NCBI GenBank assembly: GCA_015472025.1
Contig: BNHL01000001.1
Location: forward strand, 2,453,501-2,517,500
DNA length: 64,000 nucleotides
From: Cytophagales bacterium WSM2-2
GTDB lineage: Bacteria; Bacteroidota; Bacteroidia; Cytophagales; Cyclobacteriaceae
Direction of reading: 5' to 3'
Below the pieces are notes generated by a model. That model saw only the letters and a program-made list of their open reading frames with translations, did no database searches and was not told the DNA's origin. The position numbers were made by a program, and so were the translations under genes. Below are positions 9,245 through 18,397 of the stretch, piece by piece. Position 1 is the first letter of the stretch. Each line of letters opens with the position of its first letter.

Positions 9245-10414
9245 CTATTTTACCGAAACAGGCTGAGTCCACGCGACCTCAAATTCCCCTTCTTTAAACG
9301 GATTGATTTTGAGTTTATTGGAAATGATCTTCGCCCTTACATACAGGATATCGGGTGAAAGATTGAAGCTGCCCTCCACTCCAGACACAAGTTTTAGTTC
9401 GACTGCTTTGTCCGTTTTTTCTTTGACTCCAATGAAATGAATTTGATAAGTAACTCCGGGTTCGGTTTTCACTTTGATCGACAATATTTTTTTATCCTTC
9501 TTTATTTCAATCAGTTCAACTCCTGTCGAAGAGTAAAAATCTCCAGCCTCCAATGCTTTAATCAGTGAAGCAGGAGTCAGTGATTCTGAATTTACCATGA
9601 CCCAGCCTCTGCCCGCGTTGGCGAACGAACCTCCAAACTGGTGGTAGTTGTGGCTGTCATCGGTGGCAAGTCCGAACATCAGTGACTGACCTCGCTTCGC
9701 GTATTCAATGTTGATCATGTCCCACATTTTTTCAGTGCTGGGATGAAGTGAGTCTCCGTCATTGTGCACCAGTGGATGGCCGTTGTATACTTCAAAGAAG
9801 CGCTCGCCACGAAGGCTAATCATATCCTGAACGGACACGGTATAATAAAAATTGGGATGGTTGACATGCGGAAACATTGGGGTGCTCGTCTCTTTCCGCT
9901 GCTGCAGTACTGCGTCTATGTTTCGCTGGATGACATCAGCAATACTGGTACCTCCTTGAGGAGGTATCAATTTCTCTACATTCGTTGCGTTCATGTGAAT
10001 GGGTTTGCCCTGGTAGCGATCGGTAATTTCCTCCGACCGGATGATCAGAAATTTTTGATCTTCAAACCTGGGCCGATATTCATCCAGTGTTTTCAGCCTG
10101 ACATGAAAACGTCCTGAGTCGGTCTTATAAGTTACCCATTCCTTCCCGTATTTGTTGAGGTAGTTCTGAAAACCATCTTCATATAATTTACTCTTAGAGA
10201 TCTTGATCCATTTTTCACCTGTGGCAAGAATATTATGATCGGAAAGTGCCAGAAAATTATAACCATGATTTTTGTACCAGTCCATGATCATTTCCGGAAA
10301 TTCATCGCCATCGCTCCAATACGAATGAGTGTGGAGATTGCCTTTGTACCAGGCGGACTGCGAATAGCAAAGTGCGCTCAGGCAGTAACATGACATAAAT
10401 AGAAATATTCTCAT
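9245..10414 (-). CDS. Secreted PHP-domain metallohydrolase (CehA/McbA-like)
   Basis: 389 residues with signal peptide MRIFLFMSCYCLSALCYSQS. Mature start WYKGNLHTHSYWSDG gives the PHP metal ligands His28 and His30, followed by FLALSDHNIL. Later PMFPHVNHPNFYYTV and LATDDSHNYHQFGG supply more His/Asp ligands. The pattern fits the CehA/McbA group of PHP phosphoesterases/hydrolases that begin with GNLHxHT. A C-terminal beta domain (~290-389) follows. The substrate is unknown and may be a phosphoester or carbamate. Divergent from the AraC-family gene at 10534. Confidence 0.85.
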   Translation of the reverse strand: MRIFLFMSCYCLSALCYSQSAWYKGNLHTHSYWSDGDEFPEMIMDWYKNHGYNFLALSDHNILATGEKWIKISKSKLYEDGFQNYLNKYGKEWVTYKTDSGRFHVRLKTLDEYRPRFEDQKFLIIRSEEITDRYQGKPIHMNATNVEKLIPPQGGTSIADVIQRNIDAVLQQRKETSTPMFPHVNHPNFYYTVSVQDMISLRGERFFEVYNGHPLVHNDGDSLHPSTEKMWDMINIEYAKRGQSLMFGLATDDSHNYHQFGGSFANAGRGWVMVNSESLTPASLIKALEAGDFYSSTGVELIEIKKDKKILSIKVKTEPGVTYQIHFIGVKEKTDKAVELKLVSGVEGSFNLSPDILYVRAKIISNKLKINPFKEGEFEVAWTQPVSVK

Positions 10415-10533
10415 AGTGATGGCTGGGTTATAAAGGTATGTCTATATCTTTTCCTTGCAACGGATTTACTCTATGAACATTGGAACCAAATAACCTTATA
10501 CGAGGTTGAACCCAAAAGTAAATTCGGACGACC

Positions 10534-11358
10534 ATGAAGTCAATAGAAAAAAGAAGTGAACTATTAAGACTTGAGACGCTAAATTCGGAAAACAGCAATC
10601 TCGTAGAAGAACAAACGCCTGATACATTCGGGATTTTATGGTTCAAGGATCAATCCATTTTAACAATCAATGGAAAAAGACTTTTATTCGAAAGAGATCA
10701 AGTCGTTTTTGTGACGGAATTTCAATCGGCTAGAGTTGAGTCTCTCAGCGATGCCCGGTTTATTCAGTTCAAACATCCTTTTTGTTGCATTAAGACTCTT
10801 GAAAAGGAACTGGGCTTGACAGGCCTTCTCTACAATCAGGAAGCAACTGTGGTCTCAATTGCCGATGAACAATTGGTTCAAATGGAATTTTTATGGAACA
10901 ATCTGAATGAGGAACTTCAAACAAATGATCAGTTTCAGGCTGATGTTCTTGAGATCATGATTAAGCGCCTGCTTATTTTTTGCTCCGGTCTTTTGAGAAC
11001 TCAGCATCATCAAAAAGAAACAAGTTTCAGGGGAGTCATCGGAGAGTTCTATCACCAGGTAGAATTGAATTTTAGAAATCTACACATGGTGAACGATTAT
11101 GCTAAAATCTTAAACAAGTCGCCAAAAACATTGTCCGGCATTTTTTCAAGCAGCAAACACAAATCACCATCACAAATAATACAGGAGCGCATTTTGCTAC
11201 AGGCGAGACGACTATTGCTCCAAACGGACATGCCGGTAAAAGAAGTTGCATACGAGGTTGGTTACGAAGATATTCAGTCGTTTAGCCGATTCTTTAAATC
11301 CAAGGTAGGAGTTGGCCCCCGGGAATTCAGACATTCGGAAAAGATGACAACTCATTAG
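10534..11358 (+). CDS. AraC-family transcriptional regulator
   Basis: 274 residues. The N-terminal ~165 residues look like a cupin-type sensor (LWFKDQSILTINGKRLLFERDQVVFV). The C-terminal HTH spans ~175-270, with MVNDYAKILNKSPKTLSGIF and MPVKEVAYEVGYEDIQSFSRFFK, ending VGVGPREFR. This is the common Bacteroidota AraC layout. It faces the PHP gene divergently and is followed after 58 bases by an AhpD-like gene on the same strand, a likely target. Confidence 0.9.
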   Translation: MKSIEKRSELLRLETLNSENSNLVEEQTPDTFGILWFKDQSILTINGKRLLFERDQVVFVTEFQSARVESLSDARFIQFKHPFCCIKTLEKELGLTGLLYNQEATVVSIADEQLVQMEFLWNNLNEELQTNDQFQADVLEIMIKRLLIFCSGLLRTQHHQKETSFRGVIGEFYHQVELNFRNLHMVNDYAKILNKSPKTLSGIFSSSKHKSPSQIIQERILLQARRLLLQTDMPVKEVAYEVGYEDIQSFSRFFKSKVGVGPREFRHSEKMTTH

Positions 11359-11416
11359 GGTATATCGTTAACTTTTTTCCACCTGATCGCCATCATTTTT
11401 GCAGAAAAAAAAGATC

Positions 11417-11959
11417 ATGGCAAAAAGAAAATTCACAGTTCCGAAAAAAGAAGAGGTCAGCGAATCTAACAGGGCTATTTTTGAAAACTTCGAAAAAAAC
11501 TTTGGCTTCGTACCTAACCTGGCAGCCTATTTTGCAAAAAACGAAACAGCCCTGCCGGACTATATGGCTTTCCAATTAAGAAAGAGTTCACTCTCACTGA
11601 AAGAACGGGAAGCGATAAGTCTTGTTGTTAGCGAGGTAAATGGCTGTCGCTATTGTCAATCAGCTCACACGATAGTTGCACAGATGAACGGATTTTCGGA
11701 GGAGCAGATTTTAGAATTACGAAAAGGGTATTTTTCCCTGGATTCAAGAATAGATGCCTTGGTCAAATTTGCGCAAGCCGTAACGGAGCACAGGGGCAGG
11801 ATACCGGAAGGCGTGTTGGAAAATTTTTTTGAAAGCGGGTATACGGAAGCAAATATGATTGATGTCTTCCTGGCGATCGGTGAAAAGACCGTAAGTAATT
11901 ACATTCACAACTTAACGGAACTTGAGATCAATTTTCCAGTAGCGCCTGAGCTAAAATAA
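11417..11959 (+). CDS. Carboxymuconolactone decarboxylase/AhpD-like peroxidase-related protein
   Basis: 180 residues from ATG 11417; a TTG at 11399 would add six residues. The CMD-family active-site motif is present as EVNGCRYCQSAHT, with the CxxC pair and following His of AhpD-type alkylhydroperoxidase proteins, preceded by LKEREAISLVVS. The N-terminus (VPNLAAYFAKNETALPDYM) matches the peroxidase-related branch. It probably reduces peroxides or reactive aldehydes. It lies behind an AraC regulator, an arrangement common for stress- or xenobiotic-induced CMD genes. Confidence 0.88.
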   Translation: MAKRKFTVPKKEEVSESNRAIFENFEKNFGFVPNLAAYFAKNETALPDYMAFQLRKSSLSLKEREAISLVVSEVNGCRYCQSAHTIVAQMNGFSEEQILELRKGYFSLDSRIDALVKFAQAVTEHRGRIPEGVLENFFESGYTEANMIDVFLAIGEKTVSNYIHNLTELEINFPVAPELK

Positions 11960-11986
11960 GACGGCTAGGTCATCTTCGTAGATAGG

Positions 11987-12856
11987 CTATAGTTTTCTCG
12001 CTATCAATATGATCAGGAAGACAATGACGATGGCACCGAGGGCTACAGCGATTATAAAATAGCTAAGCCCTTTCTGGTGTGTTTGTACGGTGATGTGCTC
12101 TGCGTGGTCACTTAACTTTCGCAGGTCATCGACCATTGCAGTTGTGAGTCCGTTTACTTTTTCCTTGATACCTACCTGGTTCTCCATTCCAATCTCCACG
12201 GTAAGGGAAATTAATTCATGGAACTTGTCACTGTATCTTTTGAGTAAGTCAATGCTACCGGTTCTGGATGCATATTTCTTTTGCAAGGCCTGTTGGAGCT
12301 TGTCAAACTTGGATATGTATTCTTCTTCGTGTCGAAGCAAGTAGTCTTTTTCGTGTCTTCTTAGCATCAGGATCTCTTCTGTTGAAACCAGGTTTTTGTT
12401 TTCAAGTTCGTGCGCATAACCACGTAGTTCACCTTCAATGCCGTAATCTTTATAACCTTTGGCCCTGACCTTTTTTACCAGCAGTTTGAATGCAGAATCG
12501 TAAGCTATGAATCTTGCTTTGATGCCTTCCAGGTCATCATCAATTTCAAAATCCTCGATCGCTTCTGCCTTGCTGATGAGATTATTCGCCTCTCTCATCA
12601 GGGAATCATGCTGGATCACACGCGAACTTGACCCGGTTTTAAAGAAATTACTATTGATAACATCATAGCGGTAGAAATTGACATCCGTACGAAACAGATC
12701 TAGGCTTACACGATGGATGCTCTCGACAAGCTCATCAGTGGTTCGTACTTCTTCCGCTTTTCTTAAGCGTTCGATTGAGGCATAGCTGAGAAGCACGAAG
12801 ATCATGACCAGCATGGAAAGGAGAAAAACGACTTTACCTTTGGCAGCGCGTGACAT
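11987..12856 (-). CDS. Membrane sensor with HBM-like periplasmic domain and no output domain
   Basis: 289 residues. TM helix 1 is at ~9-27 (VVFLLSMLVMIFVLLSYA) and TM helix 2 at ~265-286. Between them lies a ~230-residue helical region with YGIEGELRGYAHELE and LMLRRHEKDYLLRHEEEY. These match the signature of the helical bimodular (HBM) ligand-binding domain of chemoreceptors and kinases. The protein stops three residues after TM2 (ARKL), where HAMP and signalling domains would normally start, and no kinase or MCP gene adjoins it. It may be a truncated receptor or a sensor acting through a partner. HBM assignment is by motif memory. Confidence 0.65.
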   Translation of the reverse strand: MSRAAKGKVVFLLSMLVMIFVLLSYASIERLRKAEEVRTTDELVESIHRVSLDLFRTDVNFYRYDVINSNFFKTGSSSRVIQHDSLMREANNLISKAEAIEDFEIDDDLEGIKARFIAYDSAFKLLVKKVRAKGYKDYGIEGELRGYAHELENKNLVSTEEILMLRRHEKDYLLRHEEEYISKFDKLQQALQKKYASRTGSIDLLKRYSDKFHELISLTVEIGMENQVGIKEKVNGLTTAMVDDLRKLSDHAEHITVQTHQKGLSYFIIAVALGAIVIVFLIILIARKL

Positions 12857-12986
12857 AGTTTTGGATGTAAGTCTGCAAAACTAGGGTTAATGCTAACACT
12901 TCAGCGAGAATGTAAGTTTTTAGGCGAAAAAGAGTTGACTTAACAATTCGGTAAAGTAACAGGAACGTTTTGTTTAAAGGCATTCG

Positions 12987-13019
12987 GTGCAGCATTGCAC
13001 AAGTGTAGCATTGACACTT
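12987..13019. repeat. Two adjacent small hairpins with a shared AGCATTG loop
   Basis: GTGCA (12987-12991) pairs with TGCAC (12996-13000), and immediately after it AAGTGT (13001-13006) pairs with ACACTT (13014-13019). AGCATTG occurs at 12991-12997 and 13007-13013. They lie in the 194-base gap beyond the comM stop codon and upstream of the sensor gene, so could be a 3' stem structure or part of a promoter region. No coding capacity is supported in this gap. Confidence 0.4.
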
Positions 13020-13050
13020 CATATCAAGCATTTGGCCTTATTACAACTAA

Positions 13051-14589
13051 TTATCCGGCCCACCCCTCCCGATCCAGGCTCCGGTATTGAATAGCCTCAG
13101 CTAAGTGCTCAATTTTAATATCTGGTGAAGCGGCCAGGTCGGCAATTGTGCGTGAGACCTTAAGTATTCGATCGTAAGCTCGTGCTGACAGCCCCAATCG
13201 TTCCATAGCTGTTTTCAGAAGTTTTCTTCCCGCATCGTTGATTACGCAAATTTCCTTGACCATGTTGGATGGCATCATCGCGTTGCAATAAATAGTTGTA
13301 TTGTTTTTGAAGCGATCTGATTGGATTTGCCGTGCCAGCACCACCCGCTCCCGGATCTCTGTGCTCGTTTCAGATTTCCGCTCGGAAGTCATTTCATCAA
13401 AACTTACGGGAACCACTTCCACGTGCAGATCAATGCGGTCAAGCAGCGGCCCGCTGACTTTGCTCAGGTAACGTTGCACTATCCCAGGTCCACAAACACA
13501 TTCTTTTTCGGGATGATTATAATATCCACAAGGACACGGGTTCATGCTTGCCACAAGCATAAAATTCGCAGGGTAGTCAATCGAGATTTTCGCGCGCGAA
13601 ATAGTTACGCGTCTTTCTTCCATGGGCTGTCGCATGACTTCAAGAACAGCCCTCTTGAATTCGGGTAATTCATCCAGGAATAAAACACCATTGTGTGAAA
13701 GAGATATTTCGCCTGGCTGTGGGTTGCCTCCACCTCCAACAAGCGCAACATCTGAAATGGTGTGATGAGGACTGCGAAATGGACGTGTAGTGAGCAATGA
13801 ACCTTCAGCTCCAACTTTTCCTGCAACGGAATGAATCTTGGTCGTCTCAAGCGCTTCATTTAGCGTGAGTGGAGGAAGGATAGTCGGTAGTCTTTTTGCA
13901 AGCATTGTTTTGCCGGCCCCGGGTGGACCTATCAGAATCGCATTGTGTCCTCCGGCTGCGGCAATCTCCAACGCCCGTTTGATGTTTTCCTGTCCTTGCA
14001 CGTCCTTAAAATCAGATTCATAGCTATTGAGCTTACTCTTGAAAATTTCACGTGTGTCCACGACCAACGGCTCAATTTTCTTTTTCCCCTCAACAAATTC
14101 AATAGCTTCTTTTAGTGTCTCAACACCGATGATGTCCAGGTTATTTACGATGGCAGCTTCCCTGGCATTCGATTTGGGAAGAATAAAACCCTTGAACTCT
14201 TCCTTGCGCGACTGAATGGCAATTGGCAACGCACCTTTGATAGGCCTCAACTCGCCATCAAGAGAGAGTTCGCCCATAATCACATATTTCTCGAGAATGT
14301 CCGTGAAAATTTGCCCGGAAGCCAAAAGCAGGCTAAGAGCTATCGGCAGATCGTAAGCAGATCCTTCTTTGCGAATATTAGCGGGAGCGAGATTTACCAC
14401 AACCTTATTCCTCGGGACTTGAAAATTAAGTGTCTTCATTGCTGACTCTACACGATGCTCACTCTCTTTCACGGCAGAATCGGGCAGACCGCTGATATGA
14501 AAACCTCTTCCTTGCGTCACATTTACTTCAACTGTGATTGTTCTTGCATCTACACCGTACACTGCGCTGCCAAAAGTCTTTGCTACCAT
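13051..14589 (-). CDS. comM: ComM/YifB-family Mg-chelatase-like AAA+ ATPase
   Basis: 512 residues, the usual length. The N-terminal Lon-protease-like fold (1-170) begins MVAKTFGSAVYGVDA and contains GRGFHISGLPDSAVKES. The AAA+ core has Walker A GPPGAGKT (221-228), Walker B FLDELPEF, and the zinc-like Cys cluster ASMNPCPCGYYNHPEKECVCG. ComM helicases act in branch migration during DNA uptake and transformation. Divergent from bioF with a 124-base gap. No other competence gene is in the window. Confidence 0.95.
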   Translation of the reverse strand: MVAKTFGSAVYGVDARTITVEVNVTQGRGFHISGLPDSAVKESEHRVESAMKTLNFQVPRNKVVVNLAPANIRKEGSAYDLPIALSLLLASGQIFTDILEKYVIMGELSLDGELRPIKGALPIAIQSRKEEFKGFILPKSNAREAAIVNNLDIIGVETLKEAIEFVEGKKKIEPLVVDTREIFKSKLNSYESDFKDVQGQENIKRALEIAAAGGHNAILIGPPGAGKTMLAKRLPTILPPLTLNEALETTKIHSVAGKVGAEGSLLTTRPFRSPHHTISDVALVGGGGNPQPGEISLSHNGVLFLDELPEFKRAVLEVMRQPMEERRVTISRAKISIDYPANFMLVASMNPCPCGYYNHPEKECVCGPGIVQRYLSKVSGPLLDRIDLHVEVVPVSFDEMTSERKSETSTEIRERVVLARQIQSDRFKNNTTIYCNAMMPSNMVKEICVINDAGRKLLKTAMERLGLSARAYDRILKVSRTIADLAASPDIKIEHLAEAIQYRSLDREGWAG

Positions 14590-14713
14590 TAAAAAAAGTT
14601 AGTGGCGGGAAATTAACAACTATTTCGAATGTTGTTTGCGGTAAATTATCCTGTGGACCTTTAGCAGCAACTATGTTGTAGGAGGGTTTTCGGCAAACTA
14701 AATTGCAACGCAC

Positions 14714-15841
14714 ATGAACATCATCGTTTCTCTAAAAGACAAGCTTGAAGAAAAGAAGAAAGCAGACTCATTTCGACAGTTAAAGGACATTCAGGGGCTT
14801 GTCGACTTTAGCTCCAACGATTACCTGGGACTCGCGAATTCACGTGAGTTGTTTGAAATCATCCGGCATGAAGTTGAGAAACTTCAACCCCCTTATAATG
14901 GAGCTACCGGTTCAAGGCTACTTTCAGGCAATAGCACTCTGGCTGAAGAATTAGAGTCAAAACTTGCGGATATTTTCCGAGCGAAGAGAACATTGTTGTT
15001 CAATTCCGGCTACACGGCCAACTTGGCTGTTCTTTCTTCTCTTCCGCAGCGGGGCGACACTATAATATATGATGAGTTGGCCCATGCCTGCATCAAAGAT
15101 GGAGCGCGGTTGAGTTTAGCCTCGCGATTCAGTTTCCGCCACAATGATCTTGACGATCTGGAAGAAAAGATAAAGCGCGCCAAGGGAAATATTTTTGTTG
15201 CCGTGGAATCGATTTATTCTATGGATGGAGATGAGTGCCCATTGGCCGAGTTAACCGCACTAGCCGAGAAATATCCGATCACCATAATCCTTGATGAAGC
15301 CCACAGTACGGGTAGCTTTGGCGAGAAAGGGAGTGGACTTGCGGTACAGAGTAAATTACATGAAAAAATTGCGGTCCGGATTTATACTTTTGGCAAAGCC
15401 ATGGGTGCTCATGGAGCATGCGTAGCCGGCGATGAAGTGTTGATTGACTATCTCATCAATTTTGCGCGCCCATTTATTTACACCACAGCAATGCCCCCGC
15501 ACAGTTTGGTTGCTATTCGATGCGCTTTCGACTTCCTGGAAAGGAAAATAAATTCTCAGAAAGAACTACAGGCAAGGGTTAGTCATTTCTCAACAGTTTT
15601 CGAAAAAATAAAATTGAACCAGATCAGCAGTAAAAGCTCAATTCAGAATGTGATTTTGCCAGGAAATACCGAAGTGAAAAAACTGGCGGTATTTCTGAAC
15701 GAACAAAAATTGGATTGTCGTCCCATACTGTCACCGACAGTAAAAGAGGGATCGGAGCGTATCCGGATTTGTCTTCACTCTTTTAATACCAACGAAGAAA
15801 TCAACCAACTGGCTTCCGCAATTCAGAAATTTATTCAATGA
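14714..15841 (+). CDS. bioF: 8-amino-7-oxononanoate synthase (BioF)
   Basis: 375 residues, a PLP-dependent alpha-oxoamine synthase joining pimeloyl thioester and L-alanine. Motifs: NDYLGLA, GATGSRLLSGN, ILDEAHSTGSFGEKG, and the PLP lysine K228 in TFGKAMGAHGA. The family also holds serine palmitoyltransferase and KBL, but the ATGA overlap with bioD and the following bioA make BioF the clear choice. First gene of the biotin unit, divergent from comM. An AACAAC-N10-GTTGTT inverted repeat (14615-14636) lies upstream but does not match a known BirA site. Confidence 0.94.
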   Translation: MNIIVSLKDKLEEKKKADSFRQLKDIQGLVDFSSNDYLGLANSRELFEIIRHEVEKLQPPYNGATGSRLLSGNSTLAEELESKLADIFRAKRTLLFNSGYTANLAVLSSLPQRGDTIIYDELAHACIKDGARLSLASRFSFRHNDLDDLEEKIKRAKGNIFVAVESIYSMDGDECPLAELTALAEKYPITIILDEAHSTGSFGEKGSGLAVQSKLHEKIAVRIYTFGKAMGAHGACVAGDEVLIDYLINFARPFIYTTAMPPHSLVAIRCAFDFLERKINSQKELQARVSHFSTVFEKIKLNQISSKSSIQNVILPGNTEVKKLAVFLNEQKLDCRPILSPTVKEGSERIRICLHSFNTNEEINQLASAIQKFIQ

Positions 15842-16446
15842 GATACTTTGTCACAGCAATTGGTACTGACAGTGGAAAGACCCTGGTCTCCGCCATTTTA
15901 TGCGAAGCGCTCCAGGCTGACTACTGGAAGCCGGTGCAGGCCGGATTTCCCCGTGATGCTGATACAGTTAAGAGCTTACTCTCAAATCAGGTTTCGAAAA
16001 TTCACAACGAGACTTATTTACTCAACACACCGGCATCACCACATGCTTCGGCCAAACTGGATAATGTGGTAATTGACTTGAAAAATTTTATTGTACCTGA
16101 AGCAAAAAGAGATCTCGTGATCGAAGGTGCGGGTGGTTGTCTTGTTCCGCTGAATGATAATGATTTTGTCATTGATTTAGCCCGGCAAATTGATTGCCAG
16201 GTGATTCTTGTTTCGAACTTATATCTTGGAAGTATCAATCATACCTTATTAACTGCTGATTATCTTAAGCGAAACAAATTCAATGTAAAAGGGATTGTGT
16301 TTAATGGTCAACGAAATCCGGCAAGCGAAGAAATAATTCTAAAGCACATGGGATTCAGGCCCTTGCTTCGAGTTGATCAGGAGACTGAGGTAACAAAAGA
16401 AACTGTTAAAAAGTATGCTGAATTGCTGAATGAGAATTGGTTATGA
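15838..16446 (+). CDS. bioD: Dethiobiotin synthetase (BioD)
   Basis: 202 residues. ATP-dependent carboxylation of 7,8-diaminopelargonate to dethiobiotin. P-loop GTDSGKT at residues 9-15 (the family's GTDTGKT variant), the substrate region KPVQAGFPRDADT, and EGAGGCLVPL. The start ATG overlaps the bioF stop (ATGA), which suggests translational coupling. Cytoplasmic. Confidence 0.95.
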   Translation: MRYFVTAIGTDSGKTLVSAILCEALQADYWKPVQAGFPRDADTVKSLLSNQVSKIHNETYLLNTPASPHASAKLDNVVIDLKNFIVPEAKRDLVIEGAGGCLVPLNDNDFVIDLARQIDCQVILVSNLYLGSINHTLLTADYLKRNKFNVKGIVFNGQRNPASEEIILKHMGFRPLLRVDQETEVTKETVKKYAELLNENWL

Positions 16447-17726
16447 ATTTTAAAGAATCTGATAAAAAAAATATCTGGCACCCGTTCACCTCATTGGAGG
16501 GTGCCCCGGAGCCTCTTTTCGTTGAGTCAGCCAACGGTGTTTATTTGTATTTGCAAAATGATCGGAAAATAATTGATGCTGTGTCCTCGTGGTGGGTAAA
16601 TATACACGGTCACAGTAATCCTGTCATTGCTGATGCAATTGCTGAGCAGGCAAAAAAACTGGAGCATGTAATTTTCGCGGGATTCACACATGAGCCGGCT
16701 ATCCGGTTGGCAGAGAACCTTCTTAGTATTCTTCCAAAAAATCAATCGAGAATATTTTTCTCAGACAATGGAAGCACAGCCGTAGAAGTCGCCCTGAAAA
16801 TGGCGATTCAGTTTTGGCATAACCAGGGTGTCAGAAATAAAACAAAAGTGATAGCTATTGATGGCGCATATCATGGTGATACGTTTGGGTCTATGTCGGT
16901 TGGAGAGCGTAGCGCGTTCACAGCCGCTTTTTCACCGTATTTATTTGATGTCAATTTTATCGACTTCCCCGATAAAGAAAATGAGGAACGCGTCATTCGT
17001 GATTTCGAAAGTAAAGTTAAGGAAGGGAATGTTGGAGTATTTATATATGAACCTCTCGTACAGGGTGCATCAGGAATGCGAATGTATAGCGCATCGATAC
17101 TGAACGAATTGATCACCATTGCTCAAAAACATGAAGTGATTTGCATTGCCGATGAAGTGTTTACCGGCTTTGGCCGGACTGGAAAACTATTCGCGTCTGA
17201 TCATCTGACAATACGCCCTGATATCATGGCCGTTTCAAAAGGTATCACCGGTGGTTTTCTGCCACTTGGCGTTACTGCTTGTTCTGAAAAGATAGCTGAT
17301 GCTTTCAAATCTCCTGAAGCAGCCAAGACTTTTTTCCACGGACATTCATACACAGCTAACCCGCTTACCTGTGCGGCAGCAAATGCAAGTTTCACCCTGT
17401 TGATGAAAAAAGAGTGCAAGGAAAATATTCAACAAATCGAACGCAGTCATCTACAATTCCTTCAAAAGAACAAACATCGCAAAACGATAAAGAACATCCG
17501 TTGTCTTGGTACTATACTCGCGATTGAATTGGAGACAGAAGGCGGTACGTCTTATTTCAGTGAGATGAGAAAAAAAATCTATCCTTTTTTTCTTGAACGA
17601 AATGTTTTACTGCGGCCATTAGGAAACGTAATCTATGTGGTGCCACCCTATGTGATTTCCAACAGCGAACTGGACATTGTCTACAGTTGTATTGAAGAAT
17701 TTCTCGATCAACCTACCGAGAAGTGA
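16443..17726 (+). CDS. bioA: Adenosylmethionine-8-amino-7-oxononanoate aminotransferase (BioA)
   Basis: 427 residues from the ATG at 16443, which overlaps the bioD stop as ATGA; the frame runs back to a TTG at 16437 that is less likely. Class III aminotransferase motifs: WHPFTSLEG, SSWWVNIHGH, DGAYHGDTFGSMS, ADEVFTGFGRTG and the PLP lysine in AVSKGITGGFLPLG (residue ~266). The WHPFT opening and SWW are typical of BioA. It makes 7,8-diaminopelargonate using SAM as amino donor. Last gene of the cluster. Its 3' end overlaps the convergent response-regulator gene by 19 bases, and no terminator is visible. Confidence 0.95.
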   Translation: MNFKESDKKNIWHPFTSLEGAPEPLFVESANGVYLYLQNDRKIIDAVSSWWVNIHGHSNPVIADAIAEQAKKLEHVIFAGFTHEPAIRLAENLLSILPKNQSRIFFSDNGSTAVEVALKMAIQFWHNQGVRNKTKVIAIDGAYHGDTFGSMSVGERSAFTAAFSPYLFDVNFIDFPDKENEERVIRDFESKVKEGNVGVFIYEPLVQGASGMRMYSASILNELITIAQKHEVICIADEVFTGFGRTGKLFASDHLTIRPDIMAVSKGITGGFLPLGVTACSEKIADAFKSPEAAKTFFHGHSYTANPLTCAAANASFTLLMKKECKENIQQIERSHLQFLQKNKHRKTIKNIRCLGTILAIELETEGGTSYFSEMRKKIYPFFLERNVLLRPLGNVIYVVPPYVISNSELDIVYSCIEEFLDQPTEK

Positions 17727-18388
17727 TAGCCGATTCCTTTCAGGGTAATGATTTTGACGGAAGGGTCTTCTTTCAGATAATCGCGAAGCTTGGTAATGTA
17801 CACATCCAGATTACGGGAATTAAAGAATGAATCATCGCCCCATACCTTAAGTAAGATGTCTTTCCGGTTAACGGCTGTGTTTTTATTTTCGACTAAAGTT
17901 TGTAGCAACATTGCTTCGCGATGTGACAACTTCCTGACGCTTTGGTCTTTTTTCAGTTCGTATTTCGACAAATCGAATTCAAATTTTCCAACCCACTCGG
18001 CTCCTTTTGGCTTTGAATTCTTTTGCGTGAGCTGAAGGAGATTGTTGATCCGGACGATTAACTCCTCCATACTGAAAGGCTTTCTTAAGTAATCATTTCC
18101 TCCCGACTCAAATCCTTTGAGCAGATCTTCAGTCTGAATCTTTGCTGTTACGAAAATGATGGGCACATCCGTGCGTAACTTCCGAAGATCTTTTGCGATG
18201 GCATAACCGTCTTTATTTGGTAGCATAACATCCAGCACACAAATGTCAGGCTGGATTTCTTCGAACACCGTTTGGGCGAGGTCGCCATCGGCTACAAGAC
18301 GCACGTCAAATCCCCGCGTCTCCAGACTTTCTTTCACGATGCGTCCGAGAAACGGTTCGTCTTCTACATAGAGAACTTTGATTTTCAT
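17708..18388 (-). CDS. OmpR/PhoB-family response regulator (system 1)
   Basis: 226 residues. Receiver domain (1-118) with acidic pocket VEDE, phospho-acceptor Asp53 in CVLDVMLPNKDG, Thr/Ala in FVTAK and Lys in YLRKPFSMEEL. Winged-helix DNA-binding domain (~130-224) with LSHREAMLLQTLVENKNTAV and YITKLRDYLKEDPSVKI. It is the partner of the kinase 9 bases upstream and resembles Bacteroidota RprY. Its probable operator is the phased TTAACCTT array at 19860-19908. Confidence 0.93.
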   Translation of the reverse strand: MKIKVLYVEDEPFLGRIVKESLETRGFDVRLVADGDLAQTVFEEIQPDICVLDVMLPNKDGYAIAKDLRKLRTDVPIIFVTAKIQTEDLLKGFESGGNDYLRKPFSMEELIVRINNLLQLTQKNSKPKGAEWVGKFEFDLSKYELKKDQSVRKLSHREAMLLQTLVENKNTAVNRKDILLKVWGDDSFFNSRNLDVYITKLRDYLKEDPSVKIITLKGIGYHFSVG

Positions 18389-18397
18389 TTCAGCAGC

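Noticed and set aside
12834-13031. 65-codon minus-strand open frame in the comM-sensor gap
   Set aside because: No signal or domain; it overlaps the sensor gene's start and the small hairpins.
14615-14636. AACAAC-N10-GTTGTT upstream of bioF as a BirA operator
   Set aside because: The spacing and arms do not match the BirA-box form I know; only noted as an inverted repeat.
14714-15841. BioF as a possible serine palmitoyltransferase partner of the desaturase
   Set aside because: The families are homologous, but overlap with bioD and the adjacent bioA fix it as biotin synthesis.
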